Shown here: positions 45,139-55,332 of the stretch, piece by piece
How the letters are laid out: the number at the start of each line of letters is the position of its first letter
Position numbering within the stretch: the stretch's first letter is position 1
From: Rhodobacter sp.
GTDB lineage: Bacteria; Pseudomonadota; Alphaproteobacteria; Rhodobacterales; Rhodobacteraceae
Reading direction: 5' to 3'
Length of the DNA: 64,000 nt
Assembly (NCBI GenBank): GCA_016704435.1
Contig: JADJAB010000012.1
Coordinates: 62,001-126,000 of the forward strand
Notes under the pieces: model-generated
What the model saw: the letters and a program-made list of their open reading frames with translations, nothing else
Databases searched by the model: none
What the model was told of the DNA's origin: nothing
Position numbers and translations under genes: made by a program

Positions 45139-47208
45139 ATGACCCAGGAAATGCTCCTTCCGTCCCTTTGGGACGACGCCCATGCCGCTACCCTGGATGA
45201 GCCGGGAAAGTTGCTCTACCGCTCGAATCTGCTGGGCTCCGATCTGCGGATCACCAATTTCGGTGGCGGCAATACCTCGGCCAAGGTGGCCGCAAGAGAC
45301 CCGCTGACCGGCGCCGATGTGACGGTGCTCTGGGTCAAGGGTTCGGGCGGCGACATCGGCAGCATGAAGCTGGACGGCTTCGCCACGCTCTGCATGGACA
45401 AGCTGATGCAACTGCGCGCGCAATACCGCGCGCTGGATCAGGAAGATGCCATGGTCGAGGCGCTGGGTCACTGCATCTTCAACCTCAACCCCCGCGCGCC
45501 CTCGATTGACACCTGGCTGCATGGCTTTGTGCCGCATATCCACATCGACCATGTGCATTCCGATGCCGTCATCGCCCTTGCGGCGGCGAAGGATCAGGTC
45601 CGGCTGACGGCGGAAGTCTTTGGCGGAGAGATCGGCTATCTGCCCTGGCAACGGCCGGGAATTGATCTGGGGATCAGGCTGGGCCGGATGGCCGAGGATG
45701 ACCCTGCGCTGAAAGGCGTGGTTCTGGGCAGCCACGGGCTGTTCACCTGGGGGGCGACGGCGAAGGAGTGCTACGAGGAAACCCTGCGCATCATCAACAA
45801 GGCGGCGGTCTGGCTGGAGGCCAACGTCAAGCGGCCCGTGTTCGGCGGCGAAAAGGTCAAGGCACTGGCCGAGGCTGACCGCAAGGCCGCCGCGCGGCGG
45901 CTGATGCCACTGATCCGGGGGCGGATTTCCAAAGCCGAGATGAAAGCCGGCCATTTCACCGATGCGCCGGAGGTGCTGGAGTTTGTGAATTCCCACACGA
46001 TGGCCGCGCTGGCGCCGATGGGCACCTCTTGCCCCGACCATTTCCTGCGCACCAAGATCAAGCCGCTGATCGTGCCGGCGGATGCTGACGCGGCCGCGCT
46101 GGATGCGCTGATCGACGGCTACCGCGCCGATTACGCCGCCTATTTTCACCGCTGCAAACGCCCCAATTCCCCTCCGATGCGCGACGCCAACGCGGTGATC
46201 TACCTGATCCCCGGTGTCGGGATGATCTCTTTCGCCAAGGACAAGCCGACGGCGCGGATCTCGGCGGAATTCTACGTCAACGCGATCAATGTGATGCGCG
46301 GGGCCTCGGGGGTCAGCGAATACCAGGGCCTGCCCGAGCAGGAGGCTTTCGACATCGAATACTGGCTCTTGGAAGAAGCCAAGTTGCAGCGAATGCCAAA
46401 GCCGAAACCGATGCAGGGCCGCGTTGCCTTCATCACCGGGGGCGCGGGGGGCATCGGCTCGGCCAGTGCCGAGCGGCTGCTGCGCGACGGCTGCAACGTG
46501 GTGCTGGCCGATATCGACCAGACCGCGCTGGACGAGGTGGTGGCAGGCTTCGGCAAGCGCTACGGTCGCGACATGGTGCGCGGTGTCGGAATGGACGTGA
46601 CGCGCGAAGAGCAGGTGATCGCCGCGCTGGAATATACGGTGGCCGAATTCGGCGGCCTCGACGTGGTGGTGAACAATGCCGGCATCACCTCGGCGGCGGC
46701 GGTCGAGGATACCTCGCTGGCGATGTGGAACCGCACGATGGACATTCTGGCTACCGGCTATTTTCTGGTGGGTCGCGAGGGCTACCGGATCATGAAGGAT
46801 CAGGCCCTTGGAGGGTCGATGGTGTTCATTGCCTCCAAGAACGGTGTTGCTGCCTCGCCCGGCGCTTCGGCCTATTGCACCGCCAAGGCGGCGGAAATCC
46901 ATCTGGCCCGCTGCATGGCGCTGGAAGGCGCCCCCATGGGCATCCGCGTCAACGTGGTGAACCCCGATGCGGTGTTGCGCGGATCGAAGATCTGGCAGGG
47001 CGAATGGAGCCAGCAGCGCGCGGCATCCAACAAGATCGCGGTCGGCGAACTGGAGGAACACTACCGCAAGCGCAGCTTGTTGCAGCGCTCGGTCTTTCCC
47101 GAGGACATTGCCGAGGCGGTGTATTTCTTCGCCTCGGACCTGTCGGCCAAATCCACCGGCAATTTCCTGAATGTCGACGCGGGCAATGCCGTGTCGTTCA
47201 CGAGGTAG
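45139..47208 (+). CDS. rhaD: bifunctional rhamnulose-1-phosphate aldolase/lactaldehyde dehydrogenase RhaD
   Basis: A 689-residue fusion. The N-terminal part (about 1-420) is a class II aldolase with the zinc ligands in HIHIDHVHSD (about 134-143) and GSHGLFTWG; the C-terminal part (about 425-689) is an SDR with ITGGAGGIGSASAERL, NNAGI and the catalytic SAYCTAKAA. It splits rhamnulose 1-phosphate to dihydroxyacetone phosphate and L-lactaldehyde and converts the latter by its dehydrogenase half. Length and order match the rhizobial RhaD group. The gene is divergent from rhaR and is followed after three bases by rhaI. Confidence 0.93.
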   Translation: MTQEMLLPSLWDDAHAATLDEPGKLLYRSNLLGSDLRITNFGGGNTSAKVAARDPLTGADVTVLWVKGSGGDIGSMKLDGFATLCMDKLMQLRAQYRALDQEDAMVEALGHCIFNLNPRAPSIDTWLHGFVPHIHIDHVHSDAVIALAAAKDQVRLTAEVFGGEIGYLPWQRPGIDLGIRLGRMAEDDPALKGVVLGSHGLFTWGATAKECYEETLRIINKAAVWLEANVKRPVFGGEKVKALAEADRKAAARRLMPLIRGRISKAEMKAGHFTDAPEVLEFVNSHTMAALAPMGTSCPDHFLRTKIKPLIVPADADAAALDALIDGYRADYAAYFHRCKRPNSPPMRDANAVIYLIPGVGMISFAKDKPTARISAEFYVNAINVMRGASGVSEYQGLPEQEAFDIEYWLLEEAKLQRMPKPKPMQGRVAFITGGAGGIGSASAERLLRDGCNVVLADIDQTALDEVVAGFGKRYGRDMVRGVGMDVTREEQVIAALEYTVAEFGGLDVVVNNAGITSAAAVEDTSLAMWNRTMDILATGYFLVGREGYRIMKDQALGGSMVFIASKNGVAASPGASAYCTAKAAEIHLARCMALEGAPMGIRVNVVNPDAVLRGSKIWQGEWSQQRAASNKIAVGELEEHYRKRSLLQRSVFPEDIAEAVYFFASDLSAKSTGNFLNVDAGNAVSFTR

Positions 47209-47211
47209 GCC

Positions 47212-48504
47212 ATGACCGCGCTGATCTCCGAAGACCTGATCGGGTCGTTGAACGCCAAGGCCCGCACCGCGCATGAGGACGATTTCGCAAGCCTCGACCG
47301 CCAGCTTTCCCGGCGCGGGATCGACATCGAAGCCATGGTCGAACGCGCCATGGGCTGGTCGGTCGCCGTGCCCACCTGGGGCGTGGGCACCGGCGGCACG
47401 CGCTTCGCCCGCTTTCCGGGGCCGGGAGAGCCGCGCAACATCCATGACAAGCTTGCCGATTGCGGGGTGATCCAGGCCCTGACGCGCGGCACCCGCACCG
47501 TCAGTCCGCATATCCCTTGGGACAAGGTGTCCGATTACAAGGCTTTGCGGCAGGAAGCGGCGCAATACGGGCTGGGGTTCGACGCGGTGAATTCCAACAC
47601 CTTCCAGGATCAGGACGGGCAGGCCCGCAGCTACAGATACGGCTCGCTTGCCCATGCCGATGCGGCGACTCGCGCGCAGGCGGTAGCGCACAACGTCGAA
47701 TGCATCGAGATTGCCAAGGCGCTGGGATCCACCGCGCTGACCGTCTGGATCGGCGACGGGACCAACTTTGCCGGTCAGCAGAATCTGACCAGGATGTTCG
47801 AAAACTACATAGCCGCGATGGAAACCATCTATGCGGCGCTGCCCTCGGGAATGGAAATGTTCCTTGAGCACAAGATGTATGAGCCGGCGTTCTATTCGAC
47901 GGTGATCGCCGACTGGGGATCATCGCTGATCGCAGCGCAGACACTGGGGCCGAAGGCGAAGTGCCTGGTCGATCTGGGCCATCACGCGCCCAATGTGAAC
48001 ATCGAGCAGATCGTGGCGCGGCTGATCCATGTCGGCAAGCTGGCGGGGTTCCACTTCAACGATTCGAAATACGGCGATGATGATCTGGATTCGGCCAGCG
48101 TCGATCCGTTCCGGCTGTTCCTTGTCTTCAACGAACTGGTCGATGCCGAGGCGCGTGGGGCCAAGGGGTTCAACCCCAGCTACATGATCGACCAAAGCCA
48201 CAACGTGACCGATCCGATCGAAAGCCTGATGGGGTCGGCAGTGGAAATCGCGCGGGCCTATATTCAGGCCTCGCTGGTCGACCGCAAGGCGCTGGCCGAG
48301 GCGCAGGCGGCAAATGATGCTCTGGGCGCGCACCGGACGCTGAAGGCGGCCTATCTGACCGATGTGTCGCCCCTGCTGGCCGAGGCGCGGATGCGGCAGG
48401 GCGGGGCACATGATCCGATCGCAGCCTATCGCGCCGACGGCTACCGGGCGCGGGTGGCACAAGAACGGCCCGAGGTGAAGGGCGCCTCGTCCGGCATCGT
48501 CTGA
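47212..48504 (+). CDS. rhaI: L-rhamnose isomerase RhaI
   Basis: A 430-residue metal-dependent TIM-barrel isomerase of the rhizobial/Pseudomonas type. Metal-site residues are visible in MEMFLEHKMYEP (Glu), LVDLGHHAPNVN (Asp, His), FHFNDSKYGDDDLDSASVD (Asp residues). It converts L-rhamnose to L-rhamnulose in the cytoplasm. It follows rhaD by three bases and leads into the DUF4037, UroD and rhamnosidase genes with only a 27-base gap, so all five are probably one operon under RhaR. Confidence 0.92.
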   Translation: MTALISEDLIGSLNAKARTAHEDDFASLDRQLSRRGIDIEAMVERAMGWSVAVPTWGVGTGGTRFARFPGPGEPRNIHDKLADCGVIQALTRGTRTVSPHIPWDKVSDYKALRQEAAQYGLGFDAVNSNTFQDQDGQARSYRYGSLAHADAATRAQAVAHNVECIEIAKALGSTALTVWIGDGTNFAGQQNLTRMFENYIAAMETIYAALPSGMEMFLEHKMYEPAFYSTVIADWGSSLIAAQTLGPKAKCLVDLGHHAPNVNIEQIVARLIHVGKLAGFHFNDSKYGDDDLDSASVDPFRLFLVFNELVDAEARGAKGFNPSYMIDQSHNVTDPIESLMGSAVEIARAYIQASLVDRKALAEAQAANDALGAHRTLKAAYLTDVSPLLAEARMRQGGAHDPIAAYRADGYRARVAQERPEVKGASSGIV

Positions 48505-48531
48505 ACGCGGAACCGGAGGGGAGGCCGGGGA

Positions 48532-49590
48532 ATGGCAGGCAAGGGCTCCATCATCGACGACAGCCACGACTTCTGGGACGAAGTCGTATTGCCGCTGTTG
48601 CAGGTGCGTTTCCCGGAAGAGACCGCGCAGATGGCGGCAGGGTTCTTCGGCTATGGGTCCGAAGTGCTGCGGCTGGATGACGACTACTCCACCGACCACC
48701 ATTTCGGCTTGCGGGTGAACATCCTTCTGCCCGAGGCGCTGATGGCGGCAAGGGGCGTGCAGATCGAAGACGGACTTGCCGCCGATCTGCCGCAGCACTG
48801 GCGCGGGCGCGAGCTGCGCGAAGGCTATACCCGCACCAAGGGCGTGGCGCTGGCCAGTCTGGAACATCACCTGCGCTCCACCATCGGGCTGGACCGCCCG
48901 CCGCAAAGCCTGACCGAGTGGTTGAAGATCCCTGAAGAAGACATAACCCATATCGTCGCCGGCGAAGTCTGGCACGACCCCGCTGCCCGATTTACCGCCA
49001 CAAGGCAGGCGCTTGCCGCCTATTACCCCGAACCCGTCCGCATCCGCCGTCTGGCGCATTGGTCGCGCTATTTCTCGGGCATGGGGGTCTATGCCCTGAA
49101 GCGTGCGCTGCTACGCGGCAATACGCTTTACGCCAGCACGACCTTTGCGCGCTCCTTGCGTTGGGGGGTGCAGATGGCCTTTCTGCTGGACCGCACCTAC
49201 TATCCCTACGACAAATGGCTGACCGAGATGTTCCGCCGCCTGCCCCGCATGGGCCCGCGGCTGGCCGCCATCGTGGACGAGGCGCCGCGGCTGGAAACCG
49301 GCTGGGACCGCAAGCTGGAGTTGTTGCACCAGATGTCCGACATTCTGGATGCCGCGATGGTCCAGGACGGGCTGATCGCGCCACATCCGGCGTGGCGCGT
49401 CTCGGAAACCTCGGGCTATCGGCTTCTGGAATCGGCCTATGCCGAGCTGATCCGCAAATGCCCCGAAGAGATCAAGCGCATCGTCCCGGAATGGGAACAG
49501 GTGCATTGGGAAAGCTTTCATTCCGGCTTCGTCGACGGCGTTGATCTTGCCGATTGGCGGCGGGCATTGCTGTTGGAGGAAGACAGATGA
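48532..49590 (+). CDS. DUF4037 (nucleotidyltransferase-like) protein
   Basis: A 352-residue soluble protein. The N-terminal part has the DUF4037 pattern GYGSEVLRLDDDYSTDHHFGLRV, where Gly-Ser and the following Asp residues recall the GS...DxD core of nucleotidyltransferases; a helical C-terminal part with several Trp, Tyr and Arg residues follows (about 130-345). No function is known for the family. The gene lies between rhaI and a UroD-family gene, and its stop overlaps the next start as ATGA, so it belongs to the rhamnose operon. Transfer of a nucleotidyl group to a sugar or protein is only a guess. Confidence 0.78.
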   Translation: MAGKGSIIDDSHDFWDEVVLPLLQVRFPEETAQMAAGFFGYGSEVLRLDDDYSTDHHFGLRVNILLPEALMAARGVQIEDGLAADLPQHWRGRELREGYTRTKGVALASLEHHLRSTIGLDRPPQSLTEWLKIPEEDITHIVAGEVWHDPAARFTATRQALAAYYPEPVRIRRLAHWSRYFSGMGVYALKRALLRGNTLYASTTFARSLRWGVQMAFLLDRTYYPYDKWLTEMFRRLPRMGPRLAAIVDEAPRLETGWDRKLELLHQMSDILDAAMVQDGLIAPHPAWRVSETSGYRLLESAYAELIRKCPEEIKRIVPEWEQVHWESFHSGFVDGVDLADWRRALLLEEDR

Positions 49591-50573
49591 ACTCGCTTGA
49601 ACGGGTGATGGCGACGATAAAGCACCAGCCGGTGGACCGCACGCCGATCGACTGCTGGCTCTACCAGAAGCAGTTTCTGGAACGTCTGGAGGCCGACTAT
49701 GGCCCGCGCGAGAAATTCATCGAGGAATTCGGCATCGACGTCTTCGTCGGGCTGATGCCCTTTCCCAATCAATACGGCCGCAAGTTCGACATCATGGAAC
49801 TGGAGGGGCTGGCGCTGGAGAACCCCACGGATCCGAAATGGCTGAACTTCACTGACTGGAACTATGATTTCGGCGGCACCAACATCGCCACCGCGATCCG
49901 CGACCACAAGGGCAAGCGCTGCGTGCTGGCGCATTGCTGGGGGATGGTCGAGGGGACGTCGTCCTTTCTTGGCATCGAGAATTGCTGGATGAACCTGGGC
50001 GGCCAGCCCGACCTGATGGCGGCGTGGTTCGACCGCTACGCCGACTGGATGTGCGTGCAGGTCGACCAGATGATCGAGGCGGGGGTCGACATGATGACCC
50101 TTTCCGACGACTGGGGATCGAACGGCACCATGCTGTTTTCGCCCACCTCCTGGCGCAAGCTGATCAAGCCCTATGCCATGCGTGTGGTGCAACACGCGCG
50201 CAGCCGCGGCATGCCGGTCAACCTGCATTCCGACGGCTACATCCTGCAGATCGTCGATGACATCATCGAGATGGGCTACACCTCCTGGCATCCGGTGCAG
50301 GAAAGTGCCGGCATGGACCCGCGCGAGGTCAAGGCGAGATGGGGCGACAAGATCGTCATTTATGGCTCGCTGGACATCATCGACGGGCTGTTGAAATATG
50401 ATGGCGACGCGCTGGACGAATACATCACCGAGCGCTTCGCCATCTATGCGCCGGGGGGCGGGTTCATCTTCAACGGCGGGCATTTCATCCAGCCGGATAT
50501 TCCGCCTGCGCGGCTGATCCGCGCCTATCGGCTGGTGAACAGGCTGGCCGTGCAATACGGCACGCTTCAATGA
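49587..50573 (+). CDS. uroporphyrinogen decarboxylase (URO-D) superfamily protein, methyltransferase-like
   Basis: A 328-residue TIM barrel of the URO-D superfamily. PVDRTPIDCWLYQKQFLE at the start, DMMTLSDDWGSNGTMLFSP in the middle and HSDGYILQIVDDIIEMGYTSWHPVQESAGMD are typical of the MtaA/CmuA-like branch rather than HemE. The Cys that binds zinc next to the His in MtbA/MtaA is replaced (HSDG). Members move methyl groups between cobalamin proteins and thiols, or are of unknown role in sugar clusters. The gene overlaps DUF4037 and the rhamnosidase gene by four bases each. A role with O-methylated rhamnose is possible but unproven. Confidence 0.82.
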   Translation: MNSLERVMATIKHQPVDRTPIDCWLYQKQFLERLEADYGPREKFIEEFGIDVFVGLMPFPNQYGRKFDIMELEGLALENPTDPKWLNFTDWNYDFGGTNIATAIRDHKGKRCVLAHCWGMVEGTSSFLGIENCWMNLGGQPDLMAAWFDRYADWMCVQVDQMIEAGVDMMTLSDDWGSNGTMLFSPTSWRKLIKPYAMRVVQHARSRGMPVNLHSDGYILQIVDDIIEMGYTSWHPVQESAGMDPREVKARWGDKIVIYGSLDIIDGLLKYDGDALDEYITERFAIYAPGGGFIFNGGHFIQPDIPPARLIRAYRLVNRLAVQYGTLQ

Positions 50574-52660
50574 CTTTGCCGGAGGGTGCCGGCGGGTCAT
50601 TGAAAGCACCGCCCGGCACCGTCTGGATCGGGTCGGAACACCCTTTCGATCTGACCGGATGCTACCTGAACTTTCGCGCCGACCTGACGCTGGAGACCGC
50701 GCCCAAGGCGGCGAGCTTCCAGCTTTCCGCCGACAGCCGCTATCGGCTTTGGGTCAACGGGGACTTCGTCGGGCGCGGCCCCGAACGGTCCTGGCCCACT
50801 TCCATGGCCGTCGATGCCCGCGACGTAACCCCCCAACTGCGCCCCGGCCCGAACCAGATCGCTGTGCAGGTCTATTCCCCCGGCTATTCGCATTTCTCCT
50901 ACGTCCACCGCGCCGCCTGCGGGATGATCGGCTGGCTTGATGTCGATGGCGAAACGGTCCTGACCACCGACCAAAGCTGGCGGGTAAGGCGCGATCTGTC
51001 ATGGCGCGCGCTGGTGCCAAGGATCTCGATCTACGGCACCGGGGTGGAGGAGCGCGACATGGCGCTTGCCGAGGACTGGACGCGGGCCGACGCCTCGCCC
51101 TGGGCCATCCCGCGCATCGTCCAGCCAGCCGAGGGCCCGATCTGGGCAAGCCTTCGCCGCCGCGCCACACCTCTGCCGGTCGAAGAAAACCGGGCTCTGA
51201 CGGCCCCCCGGCAGACCCGCATCGGCCCCACACCGCCCCTGACCGATGACCCCCACGCCGACCTGATCGCCGCCTTCGCGGCCTGCAAGCCGGGGCCGGT
51301 GCCAGACACCCTCGGCGCCGGTCAAACCGCCATCTGGATCTTCGATCTTGGCGAAAGCCGTGCCTGCATTGCGGGGGCCACGTTGACCGGTGTGGGGGGC
51401 GAGACGCTGACCATCTCCTACGCCGAGAAGCAGCGGGGCGGCGACCCGCTGCTGCCCGACCCCGCCACCTACTGCCGGATGCGTCCGACCGATCGCACAA
51501 CCCTGCGAACCGGGCGGCACGAGGTCGAAGGCTTCACCCTGCGCGGCGGCCGGTATCTGATCTTCCGGTTGGACACGATCGCCGAGGTTGCCCCGCAGCC
51601 TGCCTTCCACGCCCGCCTTCCCGGCTATCCGCTGGTCGAAAAGCCGCTGCCCGACTTCGGCGATCCCACCCTGACCGCCGTGGCGAAGATGTGCCGTCGC
51701 ACCACGCTGAACTGCCTGCAGGACGGCTTTGTCGACAGCATCTGGCGCGAGTCGAGCCAATGGCTGGGCGATGTCGTGGCTCAGTCCTTCGCGCTTCAGG
51801 CGCTGTCGGAGGACTCGCGGCCGCTTCGGTTTGCCCTCGACATGGCGGCCGAAGGGGCTGCGCCGGACGGTATCCTGCCTTCGGTCCTGCCGGGCGATGT
51901 ACCGGCCTATGTCGTGACGGATTACAACTTCTCCTGGGTCGAACTGCTTGCCGCCTGTGCCGCGCATCCCGGCGAGACGGACGCAAAGGATGCTCTGCGC
52001 CACCATTGGCCGACCCTGTGCAAGGTGCTTTCCCGCTTTGCGCAGGATCGTGGCGACGATGGCCTGATCCGCAGCCAGAAGGGGCGGCGGCTGTTTCTGG
52101 ACTGGTCGCCGATGTCGCGGGCCGAGCCGAACCTGACCTACTGCCTGCGCCACCTGCATGCGCTGCAACTTGCCGCGCGCCTTGCCGGGCTGATCGGTGC
52201 CTCCGAAGGGCCGGGCTGGACGCGCGATGCCGATGGCCTTGCCGCCCGGCTGCGCGAAACCCACCATGGGGCCGACGGCTGGCGCGAAAGCCCCGGCGGC
52301 GATCCCGCCTGCCAGCTGGCGCTGGCCCTGCTGATCCTGACCGATGTCGTTTCGGACGTCGTCGCCGCAAGGCTGGCCGACAGCATCACCGCCCGCTCGC
52401 TGGACCTGGACGATAGCAGCCCTGCAGACAAGCTGACCCTCGCCAGCCCCTTCATGCATCACTACGTCTTCCAGGCGCTTGATCACCTGGGCCGGGCGTC
52501 AGATATCCGCGCGATCATCGCGGCCCGCTGGGGCCGCTGGGCCGCGGCGGCAGAGCCGACGACCTGGGAGAACTGGTCGATCGACTTCCCCGACGGATCG
52601 GCCTGCCACGGTTTTTCGGCGCATCCCCTGGGCTGGCTGGTGCGCCTGCACGGGCGCTAA
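50570..52660 (+). CDS. alpha-L-rhamnosidase, GH78 family, cytoplasmic
   Basis: A 696-residue glycoside hydrolase without signal peptide. The N-terminal beta domain (about 20-200) has the rhamnosidase pattern FQLSADSRYRLWVNGDFVGRGP; the catalytic (alpha/alpha)6 barrel (about 370-670) has DGFVDSIWRESSQWLGDVV and, near the end, the acid residue region TTWENWSIDFPDGS and CHGFSAHPLGWLVRL. It removes terminal L-rhamnose from small rhamnosides taken into the cell. As the last gene of the rhaDI operon it feeds the pathway directly. The usual start of the barrel CPQREKLGW is changed to DSIWRESSQW. Confidence 0.85.
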   Translation: MTLPEGAGGSLKAPPGTVWIGSEHPFDLTGCYLNFRADLTLETAPKAASFQLSADSRYRLWVNGDFVGRGPERSWPTSMAVDARDVTPQLRPGPNQIAVQVYSPGYSHFSYVHRAACGMIGWLDVDGETVLTTDQSWRVRRDLSWRALVPRISIYGTGVEERDMALAEDWTRADASPWAIPRIVQPAEGPIWASLRRRATPLPVEENRALTAPRQTRIGPTPPLTDDPHADLIAAFAACKPGPVPDTLGAGQTAIWIFDLGESRACIAGATLTGVGGETLTISYAEKQRGGDPLLPDPATYCRMRPTDRTTLRTGRHEVEGFTLRGGRYLIFRLDTIAEVAPQPAFHARLPGYPLVEKPLPDFGDPTLTAVAKMCRRTTLNCLQDGFVDSIWRESSQWLGDVVAQSFALQALSEDSRPLRFALDMAAEGAAPDGILPSVLPGDVPAYVVTDYNFSWVELLAACAAHPGETDAKDALRHHWPTLCKVLSRFAQDRGDDGLIRSQKGRRLFLDWSPMSRAEPNLTYCLRHLHALQLAARLAGLIGASEGPGWTRDADGLAARLRETHHGADGWRESPGGDPACQLALALLILTDVVSDVVAARLADSITARSLDLDDSSPADKLTLASPFMHHYVFQALDHLGRASDIRAIIAARWGRWAAAAEPTTWENWSIDFPDGSACHGFSAHPLGWLVRLHGR

Positions 52661-52673
52661 GGCACGCAGGGCC

Positions 52674-53731
52674 TCAGGCGCCAAGGCTGCGATCAAGCAG
52701 GGCCAGCCAGTTGCCATGCGCCAGCTTTTCCAGCAGGCGCCGGTCATAGCCATGCGCCGCCAGCGCCTCGATCAGCCTTGGCAGGCCGGTGGCGTCGCCG
52801 ATGACGTCGGGTGTGGTGCAGCCATCGAAATCCGACCCGAAGCCGATATGGTCTTCGCCGAGGGCACTCAGCAGGTGGTCCATGTGGCGCAGGATGGGGT
52901 CCCAGCCGCAATCCGGCAGGCGCCGCCCGTCCGGACGCAGGAACGAGACCGAGAAGTTCAGCCCGACCATGCCGCCGGTATCGCGGATCATCGCCAGTTG
53001 CCGGTCAGTCAGGTTGCGGGCGGCGAGGAGTCACAGCGCATGGGCGTTGGAATGGGTGGCGACCAGGGGTGCGTCCGACAGGCTGGCCACGTCGTTGAAT
53101 CCGGCCTCGTTGATGTGAGAAAGATCCAGCATGATCCGCAGCCGGTTGCATGTCGTGACCAGCCGCTTGCCCGCCTCGGTCAGACCCGGCCCGGTATCGG
53201 GGCTGGAGGGAAAGGCAAAGGGCACGCCATGGCCGAAAGCCGTAGGACGCGACCAGACCGGACCAAGCGAGCGCAACCCGATTGCGTGAAAGAGGTGAAG
53301 CGCATCAAGGCTTTCGTCGATCGCCTCGGCGCCCTCCATGTGCAGGATGGCGGCGATCACGCCGCTGGCAACGCAGTCCCGCACCTCGCCGCCGGTGCGG
53401 CAGATCTTCAGCGCCCCCTGGCTGGAACGCTCCATCCACAGCAGATGCCCGGCGGCGGATGTGGCCGGGGCGATGGCTTCGGCAAACGGGATCGGGTCGG
53501 GCAGGGGCAGGGTGTAGGGCGGACGCTCCATCCGGGCCTGGTAGTCGGCGTCGTCATGCGCGACGGGCGACGGCAGGTAGATCGCGAAGAAGCCGCCCGC
53601 GAAGCCCGAGTCCTGCATCCGGGGCAAGTCGAGGTGACCCTTGCCTTCCCCGGTCAGGAATATCTCTGCGCGGCGGGCCGGGTCGGTCAGCAGCCGCAGC
53701 AGGAAGTCGTTGTGCCCGTCGAAGACCGGGA

Positions 53732-53735
<4 letters not shown>
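52674..53735 (-). CDS. membrane dipeptidase (peptidase M19) family gene with an in-frame UGA
   Basis: A 353-codon zinc dipeptidase gene of the renal-dipeptidase family. The HxD pair is present at the start (MIPVFDGHNDFL), then ILHMEGAEAI (Glu), LDLSHINEAGF (His), ATHSNAHAL and GSDFDGC. A TGA at 53031-53033 interrupts the frame right after HSNAHAL, where homologues usually have Cys; the frame continues with LLAARNLTDRQL. In the next frame DSS is readable, so a local pair of indels (CxSSRNLTD type motif) explains it best; a nonsense mutation or selenocysteine cannot be excluded. It is the last gene of the dpp operon and overlaps the ATPase gene by four bases. Confidence 0.75.
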
Positions 53736-54487
<752 letters not shown>

Positions 54488-54497
<10 letters not shown>

Positions 54498-55332
54498 GCT
54501 TCCTTCGCCCAGTCGCCAGAGCGGTCCAGCCCCGGCAGCGGGCCACGCGCGCCGCCGATGCGCGGCAGGCAGTTCAGCAAGCCTTGCGTATAGGGGGTGT
54601 TTCGCGGCCAGCAGGTTGCCCGGCCAGCACCTCTTCGACAACCTGCCCCTTGTACATCACCAGCACCCGGTCGCAGAACCTTGCCACCAGCCGCAGGTCG
54701 TGGCTGATGAAGATCAGCCCCATGCCGCGGTCACGCACCAGCGCGTCGAGGATCGACAGCACCTCGGCCTGCACGGTCACATCCAGCGCGCTGGTGGGTT
54801 CATCGGCGATCAGCAGGTCGGGTTCCGGGATCAGCATCATCGCGATCATCACCCGTTGCCCCATGCCGCCGGACAATTCGTGCGGATAAGCCTCCATCAC
54901 CCGTTCGGGGTCGCGGATCTGAACCGCCTCCAGCGCGGTGATGGCCTTGGCGCGGGCCTCGGCGCGGCCGATGCGGTCGCGCAGGCGGAGACCCTCGGTC
55001 AACTGTGCGCCGACGTTCATCACCGGGTTCAGCGAATACTTCGGGTCCTGCATCACCATGCCGATGCGCTTGCCGCGCAGGGCGCGCATGTCGCGCTCGG
55101 AGGCGGCCAGAAGGTCTTGCCCGTCGAACACCATCCGGTCGGCCGAGATCCGCCCCGGCGGGCGGATCAATCGCAGCACGGCGCGGCCGGTCATCGTCTT
55201 GCCCGATCCCGACTCGCCCACGATCCCCAACCGCTCTCGCCCGAGGGCAAACGACACGCCGCGCACGGCATGAACCGGGCCGGCCTCGGTATCAAAGGTG
55301 ACGCGCAGGTTCTTGACCGCCAGAAGGTTCAT
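54488..55332 (-). CDS. dipeptide/oligopeptide ABC transporter ATPase (DppD-like), frameshifted at the end
   Basis: An about 280-residue ATPase with Walker A GESGSGKTMTG, Q-loop VMQDPKYSLNP, signature LSGGMGQRVMIAMML, Walker B LLIADEPTSALD and VMYKGQVVEE. The printed frame ends early at 54574. Taking out one base at CCC 54619-54621 and one at a G run 54593-54597 restores LAGNLLAAKHPYTQGLLNCLPRIGG, the conserved DppD/OppD end, and a stop that overlaps the next ATG. Both breaks are in homopolymers and look like sequence errors. Confidence 0.82.

Noticed and set aside
45100..47871. Open frame of 923 codons opposite rhaD and rhaI
   Set aside because: Shadow of two clearly recognisable genes; its composition (Arg, His, Gln, Gly) is typical of the complementary strand of GC-rich coding DNA.
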